Program-made: the position numbers and the translations under genes
In this document: piece by piece, positions 10,483 to 20,530 of the stretch
Numbering within the stretch: position 1 is the stretch's first letter
How the letters are laid out: each line of letters opens with the position of its first letter
Assembly: GCA_002633025.1 (NCBI GenBank)
Contig: NMRB01000407.1
Coordinates: forward strand, 189,811 to 253,810
Source of the DNA: Notospermus geniculatus
Taxonomy: Eukaryota > Nemertea > Pilidiophora > Heteronemertea > Lineidae
DNA: 64,000 bases
Reading direction: 5' to 3'
The notes under the pieces: generated by a model
Told to the model about the DNA's origin: nothing
What the model saw: only the letters and a program-made list of their open reading frames with translations
Databases searched by the model: none

Positions 10483-10834
10483 TTAATACCAAGTATTGTT
10501 AAAATGTAAGACCTATTTTCTTCTCAATGAAGGATCAGAACAGATCCCTGGGGATGTCAGGCAGTGAATGGGGAAGACTTATTTTCATCTTTTCCCATTG
10601 AACCAATGTCTGTTACGTTGTGGGGCTGAAGGTGGGATGGCCCAAATAGGCCTAACCAACACAAGCATCGGTAGAAAAAAAACCGATAACCTTTTTCCAA
10701 AATTGTCCTGAAGTCAAAATTAAGAAATTTTTAAGACTTGTAGACATCCTCAATGGTAGTGGCACCTACTGGCCACAAGTGAAACAGCGCAACGATCAAC
10801 TCCGTCAATGAGATCGTACATGGCAAGCGGATTG

Positions 10835-11125
10835 TCCAGTTCTTCAAAAAACCAGTCCTATATTTTTGCAATAAAACTTAGTTTTATGCTTATAAAACTT
10901 AGTTTTTTTGATAAAATGTATAAAAACCTATATTTTATGACAAAAAAACTGGTTTTATACCACACAACCCCCATTTTATCGACAAAAATGTAGTTTTCTG
11001 CACTGAAATGTCCAGTTATTCCATAAAACTAAGTTTATCAGTCAAAAAACCAAGTTTTTTAATAAAACCAAGCTTTATGCCATAAAAAGTAGGTTTTTGA
11101 TAAAAACCTAGTTTTTATGGAACCT
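10835..11125. repeat. Cluster of degenerate AT-rich palindromes (AAACTTAGTTT type)
   Basis: About ten spaced copies of a motif like ATAAAACTTAGTTTTAT, each itself close to a palindrome. It directly precedes the broken 5' end of the Gypsy fragment. Confidence 0.55.
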
Positions 11126-11230
11126 ACCTTTTTAAACCTCTCGACCCCACTGATAAGATGATTTCGCTGGGACGAGGTTGCGAAATACCCGTCCCCAGTA
11201 GTGCTGTGCGTGCAACCATATACATCATGA

Positions 11231-12203
11231 CCCAGGGGCCCCAGCAACAGATACATTCTGCTAATAGGGGATCAGTTCACGAAGTGGATGGAAGCCTATC
11301 CTTTACCGAATCAAGAGGCTGTAACGATTGCAAAGAAAATAGTGTCCGAATTTGTGTGCCGATACGGGTCTTTTCGACAGTTTCACACTGATAAGGGATC
11401 AAATTTCGGGTCTAAAATAGTAAAAGAAGTGTGCGAGATTCTAGGGATTCAGAAGACAAGCACGACCCCATATCATCCTCAATTCGATGGGATGATTGAA
11501 AGACAGAACAGAACCCTATTGGCGTCATTAGCGATGATGATAAAAAGAAATCAAAAAGATTGGGACGAGCAGCTGCCCTTCGCCATGCTGGCGTACCGGA
11601 CGGCTATGCATGAAACCACGAAGCAAACCCCATATGTGTTTCGGGCATGAGGTAAATTTGCCAACTGACGTCATGTTCGGATCGCCCAATACGGCCGAGG
11701 ACATTGAACCTGAGAACAATGCGTCAGAATATGCCGCGGATTTACGACAGAAGTTCGAAGATGCATTTCATAGGGCACGAGAGAACATACGAGAACAACA
11801 CAAGCGGCAGAAGAGGTCATACGATCAGCGGGCATACGGCGGTTCTCTTAACGTGGGGGACTTTGTGTGGTTATACAATCCCAGAAGGAAAAAGGGAATC
11901 ACAACGAAGCTTTCTTGTAACTGGACTGGGCCCTTCATGATCGTGAAGCGGCTTTCAGACACTGTATATCGCATTCAGAGAAATAAAGCGTCAAAACCAA
12001 AAGTGGTGCATTACGATAGACTTAAGTTGTATCGGGGAACAAACGTAAAGGCGTGGGAAGTCGCGACCGTAGTTCCGGAAGCGGTCGATGTGATTTCATG
12101 GGATGGCGGAGACAGTGACGATCAGAGTACCGGGCAGGGACCTACGGCGAGTGAAAGACCGAAACGAAAAATGAAGCCACCGCAGAGACTTATCGAAACG
12201 TGA
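11231..12203 (+). pseudogene. Ty3/Gypsy integrase, 5'-truncated and frameshifted
   Basis: The frame opens at 11231, after a TGA, with NRYILLIGDQFTKWMEAYPL, then FHTDKGSNFGS and DGMIERQNR. The three catalytic acidic residues of the DDE core are therefore present. After KQTPY near 11635 the frame changes by one base and continues as FGHEVNLPTDVMFG, then a GPY/F-like tail with VGDFVWLYNPRRKKG, CNWTGPFMIVKRLSDTVYRI and VVHYDRLKLY. This is the integrase of a Ty3/Gypsy retrotransposon; protease, RT, RNase H and the zinc-binding start of integrase are absent upstream. The frameshift may be a mutation or an assembly error. Two accessory ORFs follow at once, in the place where env would be in other lineages. 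Confidence 0.88.
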
Positions 12204-12268
12204 AACCAAGCTTATGACTCATGATATTGTCCACATATAACTTTAAATGTTCTTTATTCTTTTTAAGA

Positions 12269-12889
12269 ATGCCATTCTCCCGTCGACGATTCGTATGCTG
12301 CCCAAAGTGTACGCAAAAGTTCAAGAATACAGACTCGCTCCGCGTCAATAGAAGCCGTTGCCGGGGGGAGGTCCGTGAGGAGCAGTGCCCGTATCGTTGC
12401 GGAAGAACGTTTGCGACATCTAAGCTAGCGCTACAACACGCTATGGGTGAATGCCGAATAATAAAGATTCCGAAAGACAAGTCGATAGAGGTAAAAAAAG
12501 AGAGTACGCCCGAAACTATGTCGGTAGAACAGAGAAATCTACTGAAGGAGGTGTTTGGAAATGACATTTTCTCGGATGGGGAACCCGCCACTCCCACCAG
12601 GGATGAATTGGAAGACAAATTTGCGTATTTAGATAAGGTGTCAGACATAAGTGATACTGAGACTGAAGATTCGCTAGGGTCATTCGGAGCGCCGAGTTTC
12701 AGTAACGGGGAAGAAATGGCGGCGATTCTTATGGAACGAGATTATGGGCTCGGGACGTATGAGCCGGAGGACAAGAACGGAGAGGAGAACGAAAGGAAGA
12801 AAGAAGAGAAAGATAGGAATGAAGAAATAAGAGCGAAAGATACGAGTGCGGAAATAAAAAGAAAGACAGGAATGAAGAAACAAGAGTGA
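12269..12889 (+). CDS. Gypsy-linked accessory protein with C2H2/C2HC-like fingers
   Basis: A frame of 206 codons from the ATG at 12269; an in-frame ATG at 12221 is also possible. The N-terminus is cysteine-rich, with CCPKCTQKFKN ending in RSRC, then CPYRCGRTFATSKLALQHAM-GEC, the spacing of a zinc finger with a terminal Cys. In the first finger the position expected to be His is Asn (VNRSRC). An acidic middle (residues ~95-160) and a very charged E/K/R-rich tail follow. It starts about 65 bp after the integrase stop, so it is probably carried by the retroelement. I do not know its function; nucleic-acid binding is an inference from the fingers. The tail repeats continue out of frame to about 12985. 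Confidence 0.55.
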   Translation: MPFSRRRFVCCPKCTQKFKNTDSLRVNRSRCRGEVREEQCPYRCGRTFATSKLALQHAMGECRIIKIPKDKSIEVKKESTPETMSVEQRNLLKEVFGNDIFSDGEPATPTRDELEDKFAYLDKVSDISDTETEDSLGSFGAPSFSNGEEMAAILMERDYGLGTYEPEDKNGEENERKKEEKDRNEEIRAKDTSAEIKRKTGMKKQE

Positions 12890-12988
12890 AAGATACGAGT
12901 GCAGAACTAAAAGAGAAGACTAAGAGTGAAGAAATGAGTAAGAACGACAAGAGTGCGGAAATAAAAAAAGAAAGACGAGAATGGAGGA

Positions 12989-13408
12989 ATGGATGAGAAA
13001 GACGAGGGCGGAAAGATGATGGAAGGAAAAGGGAAAACAGAAACGGAGACGACAGAGAGCAGCGTAGTATATGAATGCAAGAATGACGAGAGAGAAAATA
13101 GTCGGGTAGAATTAAAGAGAGTGAAGTTCAGGAATACTGTAGAAACAATACGTGCTGATGAATACGTGCCTTTCAAGCTGATTCCGATTGAGACCGCGGC
13201 TGGATCTATACCAGTGGACCCGCGCATTGAGAAAAGAAGTTGTCGGGAATCGATATATTTTACGGGAGCGAAACCGTCAACTAAGCACGAAGAAGAGATG
13301 ATTCCTTGGGAATTCATAAAGGTTGAAACCACGGTCAAGCCGGATGGAACGACAATTACGATCACTAAAACGTGGAAGTATGGACGTGGCGGAGCGAAAA
13401 CCGAGTAG
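12989..13408 (+). CDS. Second Gypsy-linked accessory ORF, unknown function
   Basis: 139 codons from ATG to TAG. The first ~50 residues are charged low-complexity sequence continuous in style with the previous ORF. After that the sequence is ordered: VELKRVKFRNTVETIRADEY, VPFKLIPIETAAGSIPVDPR and IKVETTVKPDGTTITITKTW, which reads as beta-strand-rich. It could be the C-terminal part of the 12269 protein after a frameshift in the E/K repeat zone, or a separate product. The stop lies about 80 bp before a polypurine tract. No homologue is recognised. Confidence 0.45.
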   Translation: MDEKDEGGKMMEGKGKTETETTESSVVYECKNDERENSRVELKRVKFRNTVETIRADEYVPFKLIPIETAAGSIPVDPRIEKRSCRESIYFTGAKPSTKHEEEMIPWEFIKVETTVKPDGTTITITKTWKYGRGGAKTE

Positions 13409-13486
13409 GACGGCGGGAACGATGAATTTCAGCACGTTAAGCGGGCCTGTAGATCGTGTCGCGAACCGGGTTTTAAAGAGCATCAT

Positions 13487-13500
13487 GAAAAAAAGGGGGA
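13487..13500 (+). promoter_or_regulatory. Polypurine tract of the Gypsy element
   Basis: GAAAAAAAGGGGGA, a 14-base purine run directly before the presumed 3' LTR. Confidence 0.55.
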
Positions 13501-13659
13501 TTACCTCACGGCTATGGATCGAGTGTTCACTTTGTGGTGTTAAATTGTTTGTGGAATACTTGTTTTTGTTTACGTTATTCAATACCAGAAACGCACTTTA
13601 CGGATCCTTGGATCCTCAATTGTTTCGGTAGATTTCTTGTCCATAACGTGTCTCTCACG

Positions 13660-13855
13660 ATGTTGTGTTCAATGGAATTGCACGTTAAATTATCTATCGG
13701 ATGTAGTGTTAATGATGTTGCGTTCAATGGACTTGCACGTTAAATTATCTATCGGATATAGTGTTAATGATGTTGCGTTCAATGGAATTGCACGTTAAAT
13801 TATCTATCGGATATAGTGTTAATGATGTTGCGTTCAATGGAGTTGCACGTTGATT
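13660..13855 (+). repeat. 55-bp tandem repeat, about 3.6 copies
   Basis: The landmark TTGCACGTTAAATTATCTAT recurs at exactly 55-bp spacing (cacgt at 13681, 13736, 13791, 13846), with GATGTTGCGTTCAATGGA in each unit. The copies differ at only one or two bases. Confidence 0.85.
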
Positions 13856-13967
13856 GTGTTAACGTTGAGAGTTTGATTATCCGACGGCTGTGCGCCGTTC
13901 GTTTGGAGTATTGTGTTTTACCAGTTATATTAAACGTTCGGTTCGATTCATGAGGACGTGGCTGTTA

Positions 13968-14418
13968 GGCCACATAAAAAAGAAAGCTGGTGATCGTCCC
14001 CGCCCGACCCGCGAAAACGGCCCCGACCCCGGGGTTTTTTTTGAAATTTTTTTTCAAAATTTTTTTTTCATCAAAAATAACTTTTTTTCGATTTTTTCCC
14101 CCCAAAACGTTCGAATTGCCATCTTACGTATATTTTGACGATTGACATCACTTGTTGTTCACAATCTGAACGTCAGAGAACGATTCGTGCCAAATTCAAT
14201 GGCTGCCCGAAGGTTGCCGAAAGCTTCCGAGTCGAAGACGATTGTTGTTGTTCAGTTCATATCGCACCTGGGATACAAAGGACGCGATTTCAAGGCATTT
14301 GGTTGTTACCATTGACTCACTCTTCATGCCAATTCACTGTAAAAAAAATTTAAAATAACCCTCCCCCTACCCACCTCCTCCCCGAGAAAAGGACGCTCAC
14401 CATTTTTTTTATGTGGCC
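13968..14418. mobile_element. Harbinger-like MITE with TTA target duplication
   Basis: Ends GGCCACATAAAAAA with matching inner arms (TGGTGATCGTCC against TGGTGAGCGTCC), flanked by TTA at 13965-13967 and 14419-14421. The TWA 3-bp duplication fits PIF/Harbinger. Length 451 bp, with long T and C homopolymers inside. Confidence 0.72.
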
Positions 14419-15194
14419 TTAGTGGAACGACTAGGGAATAATTTGCGTTACGGCATATGGCAGAAAACACCCGGAAATTTTATTTAAACGTGATAACGAT
14501 AAAACCTCGGATAACATAATATGAAGGCCGGAACGTTCTCCGTGGCGGGTATCAAATACCACACGCATAGAAGCTCGAATCACCGATGTTATAATACAAG
14601 TTTAATAGGGGGTCTCTGTAAGCCCACGTGACAGTCCTGAGATGCTCGGGGAAGATGTACCCTCGGCGGTTAACGTTTAAAAGAATCAAAAGACTATGGA
14701 GACAATGGTGACAGTAATGAATACGCGAACCATATGGTGCCACCTATCTGCGTTTTGGTTGGACTTCCATCGACAACCTAGGCTACCCGACAAAATTGCC
14801 CTTAGGGCAAAATAATATCAAATTCTAACGTGACGTTGAATTTTGGTCGGGGGTTTTGTAGAGTCCCTGTGCTTATAAGGGACTAAAAGCACAGGGAGTT
14901 TGGATCGGGCTGGGAATGCGGTTGGACCCTGTTGGTTCTCGGTTGACGACTTGTCAGTGATCAGAGTAAGCTGTTACCTCCACATCTATGCCACACAATG
15001 CCATCTTGATGTATCTTGTATCTTGTAACCTTATTGTACACTATACCATAACTGGTTGTGTAATAAAAGAAAAGACTAGAGGCCTGACGGCCTGGGAGCT
15101 TCGCTGGGGGTGACTGAATATGGTCCAAGTACATGAAGTAGTTGGCAAGAATATACTATATAACACACTAGTAGGCCTACGAAACGCATTCTCT

Positions 15195-15300
15195 CAATTA
15201 TTTTGCCGAAACTTTTGTGCTGCCACTTGACCAGCTTCGAGCACCATTAGCATTGAAGGCACTAAACTTCTGACGTCATACATGTAAAACTGTTTTATCA
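15195..15300 (+). repeat. Dispersed repeat, copy 2 (partner at 1225-1325)
   Basis: Shares CTTGACCAGCTT and CTTCTGACGTCA in the same order with the first copy. Confidence 0.5.
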
Positions 15301-15494
15301 CCACATTGTTGGTTTTGTACTAGGGCCAGGGCCTACGCCTAGTAGAATGAACAACAAGAAGAGAGGTGACATAGTCTGAAAATAATGGTATAACAGTATA
15401 TTATTTATAATTGTGTACCAGTACATGTTAAGTTGGAAAGAATCAAGTCGAATCAATGAAATGTGAATCTACAAAAGAACAAAATGTCATAGCA

Positions 15495-15682
15495 CAGGCG
15501 TCTCATACGTCTGTCTCTACTTGTAGGGAGAGGGGGGAGGTTCTTCGGGACCCTTGGCCTTATTACATTTACAGTTACACCACTGAAAAAGTCCTTTTTA
15601 GCTGTTTAGTGGTGTAGTAAGCCCAAAGGGTCCCGAAGAACCTTCCCCCTACAAGTACAGACAGACGTATGAGAGTCGCGCC
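15495..15682. repeat. Foldback element, ~85-bp arms
   Basis: The left arm with TCATACGTCTGTCTCTACTT and GGTTCTTCGGGACCCTT returns in reverse complement at 15605-15682. It is a compact hairpin with a loop of about 20 bp. Confidence 0.7.
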
Positions 15683-15930
15683 TGTCATCATGGTCATAGG
15701 CCTGCCTAGGCCTAGTGCATAGCCCTACCGGTAGGCCTAGCCATGGCCATACGCGTACGGTCACGGTGTGTGGTGGTTGGCCCTGTCTCTTTAACATTAG
15801 GCCTAAATGCATCATTTGCTGGATGGATGCTGCATGCAGTGCTCAAAACGGCCAACTGATGGGTTAGGTCCTAGCTATGCAGTCATCACATAATCAGTAG
15901 CTATATCAGGCCATTTTCAAAATGTTACCA

Positions 15931-16190
15931 AAACCGTACAAATCATATATAATTGGAAAGGGTAAGAAAAAAGCAACACAACGAAACCAATATAATTGAA
16001 ATTTTAGCATTCTGTGCTGAGTTATAACCATTTGAACATCCGAAGTTACATAATTCGTCTGTCGTGGGATGTCCAGGAATATGCCGCTTAAAAACCCACT
16101 TAAATTTTATAAAACCAAACAAATTATATATTATTGGAAAGGGTATAAAATATGCAACACAATGATACCAATTACTATAAAAAGTATGAA
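15931..16190 (+). repeat. Diverged direct repeat, ~75 bp twice, 180 bp apart
   Basis: Copies at 15931-16005 and 16111-16190 share TATATAATTGGAAAGGGTA and the order GCAACACAA, ACCAATTA. Confidence 0.5.
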
Positions 16191-16304
16191 ACTTGTAGGA
16201 AGTACCAGCTGTTTAAAAAAATGTTTTTTTCCAGGTTGTTCTTGTGGTGGCGCATAAAACAAACGCCATGTGCATTAGCTAAAAATAGAAAGAATCAGCT
16301 CCTG

Positions 16305-16348
16305 CGCATGCGCAGTGATGCTATTCTTCATTGCGCATGCGCACTGAA
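16305..16348. promoter_or_regulatory. Two NRF1-type palindromes (TGCGCATGCGCA)
   Basis: CTGCGCATGCGCAG near 16306 and TTGCGCATGCGCAC near 16334 both match the NRF1 consensus YGCGCAYGCGCR. Such pairs often mark promoters, but no gene start was recognised nearby. Confidence 0.4.
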
Positions 16349-16589
16349 GTGTCTGCAAGAGCAGACCGCCATTTCCGCAGTATGCAAAAATGCCTTGCGC
16401 AAGACTGCGCAACATCAGACGCACATGTTTGCATTTTGGTTCAATATTTTTTAGCTTCTACTTCATAATATTACAACGCCAACTTCCGTCGATGCGTCGG
16501 AGCGTCGGAATACTTATTTGGAAAAGTGTTATGATGGTGGGTTATTTCAAATGGCGTCCCAAATGGCTATTTTTGAAGATATCTTACCT

Positions 16590-16869
16590 NNNNNNNNNNN
16601 NNNNNNNNNNNNNNNNNNNNNNNNNNNNNNNNNNNNNNNNNNNNNNNNNNNNNNNNNNNNNNNNNNNNNNNNNNNNNNNNNNNNNNNNNNNNNNNNNNNN
16701 NNNNNNNNNNNNNNNNNNNNNNNNNNNNNNNNNNNNNNNNNNNNNNNNNNNNNNNNNNNNNNNNNNNNNNNNNNNNNNNNNNNNNNNNNNNNNNNNNNNN
16801 NNNNNNNNNNNNNNNNNNNNNNNNNNNNNNNNNNNNNNNNNNNNNNNNNNNNNNNNNNNNNNNNNNNNN
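16590..16869. other. Assembly gap, 280 undetermined bases
   Basis: All N. Any reading frame across it is meaningless. Confidence 1.
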
Positions 16870-19085
16870 GAACATAGCGACGCCAACTGCTCAGACTGTT
16901 CGACCACTTCAAAGAGGTAAGCTAACACTACACGCTCACCAACGTTCATCGAATTTCGTCGGTTATTTCTTGCACAGTTGACCGATTTTTATCAGCATGT
17001 CCACGTCAATGCAGTAGAACGGCAACCTACGACGAAACAGCCGAAAAACGGCACACATTTTCATGCCCCTGAAGACCGCGTTTCTGTTGGCACAATTCCA
17101 GACGGAAAGATGCTGCAGCCTCTGTGTTGGTTCAGGTCGCGATGACGTCATTCATTTTCATAAAATCCACGTGCACATTGTTTACGCTGGGCTTTAAACT
17201 CATTGGCGAACCGCGGTACCCCCATCGACGCTTGTTTTTATCATGCAAAATAGGCGACGTCACAATGACGTCGTAGCGTCACGAGTGGCGACAGAGCTTT
17301 TCACGAAAGGCGCAGTGAGCGGGGACCAAGAGGGGAAGGTGTGTCAACTTACGACGGCAAATTCACACACTTGCTGTGAACGGATTTTGAAAAATAGTTG
17401 AAATAAGCATCAATACAAGCAGAGCTAACAATACGTATCGTTATTTACCCTAAAGAAAATGATACGCATACTTTAATCAACGATTTCCAACGAAATGGCG
17501 AACCGCGATACCCCCCTACGGAGCGCATCCGGCGCTTGCCGAAACAGTCGCCCCGGATAGTTTACAGCATCACGACGTTGTTGCAACAACAATGGGGTCA
17601 AAGTCACATGGGATAAACGAAGATACACAAGTCAAACTTGCTGTGGTGTTTTTTTTCAATTTCATAAATTAAACACGTAATTATCGTAGGTCAAAGATAA
17701 GTGACAAAAATCGGGCCCGCGGTGACGTCAAAACGTGGCGAACCGCGATCACCTGACGTTAATCGTGGTGGTGATGAACATGCCTGGCTGCTCAGGCTAC
17801 TGTGCACACAACACATTGGACATGTATAAATCATACTACATGTAGGCCTACTAGGGGCCTACATCATGCACACTGACTACGTGCATGCAGCATCACTTTA
17901 TCAGCAACATGACCTCATGCATGCATGATAATGATGACAGCAGCAGCAGAGCACATGGTCGATGGAGCAGTGCCACACACACACTGCCAGTGCAGTGTTA
18001 CTTTAGGCCTAGGCCCTACTTGTTTTTTCAGAGTCAGACACTTACTTGTTGGAGATAAACGATCATGATAACATTCTTTGACATTTTTAGATTGTGAATG
18101 ATTTACACATTACAGCAGTCAGTCTGCGATTTCATCGGCCTAACCAGTGCTGAACGTCAAAAAGTTTGGACCACAGCAAGCCAAAAGCTTAGGTAAATCA
18201 TGCAAATTAAAACTATACTCAACTCTCATAGTCTCGCCGCTGTTTCGAATCCGGGGCATGTAACCAGTACTGGGCATCTCAATGGCTGGCTGCGCGAGAC
18301 TACACCTCCAGTTACAATGGTGCATCTTACAAATGCCAAAGAAAAAGTAGTTCCACAATGCTGCCTAGAGGGGTGTAGAAACAAATAGCAGCAGATCCTG
18401 TATCACCCGAAGAACACGTGTTTAGCATGGGCAAGTTTGAAATTAATACGCGGAAAAAGGAGTAAAATGTCCCTGTCGAGAATCTCATGCAAATTAGCAA
18501 ATCTGACAGTACCTCTTACCGGAAGTAGCGAAAATGATGGTCCAACTACGTTTATTTTGCTGTTTAAGGACTGCTATGACCATTTTTTCTGCGGTTTTCA
18601 GCCAGAAATATGGCTTTTACTATCAAATAAAGATAATCAGTGGTAGTAGACATTATCCAGCCTAGGTTTGAGGCCGCAGTTGCATTCGGATCGATGCGTC
18701 GTCTGCTACCACCAGCTCGCAGCAGACTAAAAAAAAAGAGATTTTGCCCTATTACCCTGACTGTACAAAGGTTTAGGAGTTCCCCCTCCTTTCTCTCAGG
18801 CCGCAGACTCCTTCCTCAGAATCAGATTCCGTGATTTAGACTTACCCTTCAGTTGAATTTTCACAGAGGCTTCTTGATTGGCATAGCTAGGCCTGATTAG
18901 AGCATAAGTTAAAACAACGAACTGATTACCTGCTACAGCATCTTCCCCAGGTAAAATGGATTCATATCGGCATAAGCATCTGCAATTACTCAATTTCGGT
19001 AAATTTACCAACCGTGGAAAACATGAACAGATATCACCCCTGCCGGTATTGTGCGTGGTCCGCGACCGTATGTACTGCTGGGCCT
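16870..19085. other. Non-coding; TGGCGAACCGCG repeated three times
   Basis: The motif TGGCGAACCGCG followed by RTACCCCC or RTCACC occurs at 17204, 17496 and 17736 in the same orientation, spaced 292 and 240 bp. The rest is unique-looking sequence with TAGGCCTA motifs around 17845-18010. No gene was recognised. Confidence 0.4.
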
Positions 19086-20521
19086 GGTTGTCAGACAAAT
19101 GCAGACCAGCAGACCAGCAGACTGCAGACTGCGGACTGCAGACCTATGGGTGGTTATATCCGCAAAAAGTAGACTTTGACAAAACAGATCGAGATGGAGG
19201 TTACAAAATCAGAGACGTGCTTTTAGAAAATAGATATGTTCGTTAACAAAACAGAGACGTTTAGCTGTGATTTGGAGTCGTTCACAAAGGAGACGTTGGA
19301 TGCTACGAAAGAGTCGTTAACAAAATTTGGAGACGTGTCTTATCAGAGATAGTCACATTTCTCAAACGTAGCAATAATTTTAAATGGTACGCCATACACA
19401 GATGTGGACATGATTTGGAGCCGTTCATTAATGTGACGTTGGGTGGCGCTCGTTGCAGTTAAAGGTGAAATACAGGCCTTATAATCCCCCGTCCAGACAA
19501 ATTTTAATGAGGTCGAATTTGGGTGGATGTTAGTGCAATACAGTCCAATTGTCGGATGAAGTATCTATTTTCGGACGGACGCATATTCTGAGCTTGTGTA
19601 CACCACTGATCAGGTTACACGAAAATGTTTTTTAACTAGGTCAAAGATAAAAAAAATAGAATTTTAATTCCTTAATATCTCTACAACGGTAAGTCGTATG
19701 ATTGTGGGACACACTTTTTTGGAATCCTTGACCCATGTATACCTTAAGTTTAGGTTTTGGTTAAGATCGGAGAGGGTCAAAAGTTTCGGATTTTGGATTT
19801 TGGATTTTGGACTTTTAATATTTTTTGACCCTCTCTCTGATGTTAACCAAAACCTAAATTTAAGGTATAAATGGGTCAAGGATTCCAAAAAAGTGGGTCC
19901 CAGAATCATACGACTTACCGTTGTAGAGATATTAAGGAATTAAGATTCTATTTTTTTTATCTTTGACCTAGTTTTTAAAAAAAATCGTGTAACGTGATCA
20001 GTGCTGCACACAAGCACAGAATATGCGTCCGTCCGAAAATAGATACTCCGTCCGACAATTGGACTCTATTGCACTAACATCCAACCAAATTCGACCTCAT
20101 TAAAATTTGTCTGGACGGGGGTATAGAAGGCCCTTATTTCACCTTTAACTGCAACGAGCGCCACCCAACGTCACATTAATGAACGACTCCAAATCATGTC
20201 CACATCTGTGTATGGGGTACCATTTAAAATGATTGCTACGTTTGAAAAATGTGACTATCTCTGATAAGACACGTCTCCAAATTTTGTTAACGACTTTTTC
20301 GTAGCATCCAACGTCTCCTTTGTGAACGACTCCAAATCACAGCTAAACGTCTCTGTTTTGTTAACGAACATATCTGTTTTCTAAAAGCATGTCTATTGTC
20401 TCTGATTTTGTAACCTCCATCTCGATCTGTTTTGTCAACGTGTACTTTTTGCGGATATAACCACCCATAGGTCTGCAGTCTGCAGTCTGCTGGTCTGCTG
20501 GTCTGCATTTGTCTGACAACC
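19086..20521. mobile_element. Mutator-like giant hairpin with 9-bp target duplication
   Basis: Begins GGTTGTCAGACAAATGCAGA and ends with the exact complement. The flanks are GCTGGGCCT at 19077-19085 and again at 20522-20530, a perfect 9-bp duplication as made by Mutator-like transposases. The arms are about 700 bp, differ only at scattered sites, and meet near 19805 in a short TTGGATTTTGGATTTTGG stretch, so the whole 1436 bp is one palindrome with almost no loop. No transposase is encoded; open frames inside are products of the symmetry. High arm identity suggests a young copy or gene conversion between arms. A transcript through it would form long double-stranded RNA. Confidence 0.82.
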
Positions 20522-20530
20522 GCTGGGCCT

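Larger units (their letters stand above)
13501..15110 (+). repeat. Probable 3' LTR region of the Gypsy element (end uncertain)
   Basis: Non-coding DNA after the polypurine tract. It contains a TATA-like CTTATAAGGG near 14873, and AATAAA near 15063 shortly before the probable end. If these are the LTR promoter and polyadenylation signal, the LTR is about 1.1 kb plus a 0.45-kb MITE inserted in it. With no second LTR in the window, both borders are inferred. Confidence 0.35.

Noticed and set aside
12190-13365. Minus-strand Ser/Phe-rich frames
   Set aside because: Complement of the E/K-rich accessory ORFs of the Gypsy element; low-complexity shadow.
16390-16949. Open frames of more than 100 residues across the gap
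   Set aside because: They consist almost wholly of undetermined bases.
18200-18646. CCLEGCRNK followed by a possible Cys-His pattern, considered as a THAP domain
   Set aside because: The frame stops directly after the motif and the remaining THAP residues are not in place in any frame.
19664-19943. Mirror-image 81-residue frames on both strands
   Set aside because: Produced by the palindrome centre of the Mutator-like hairpin.
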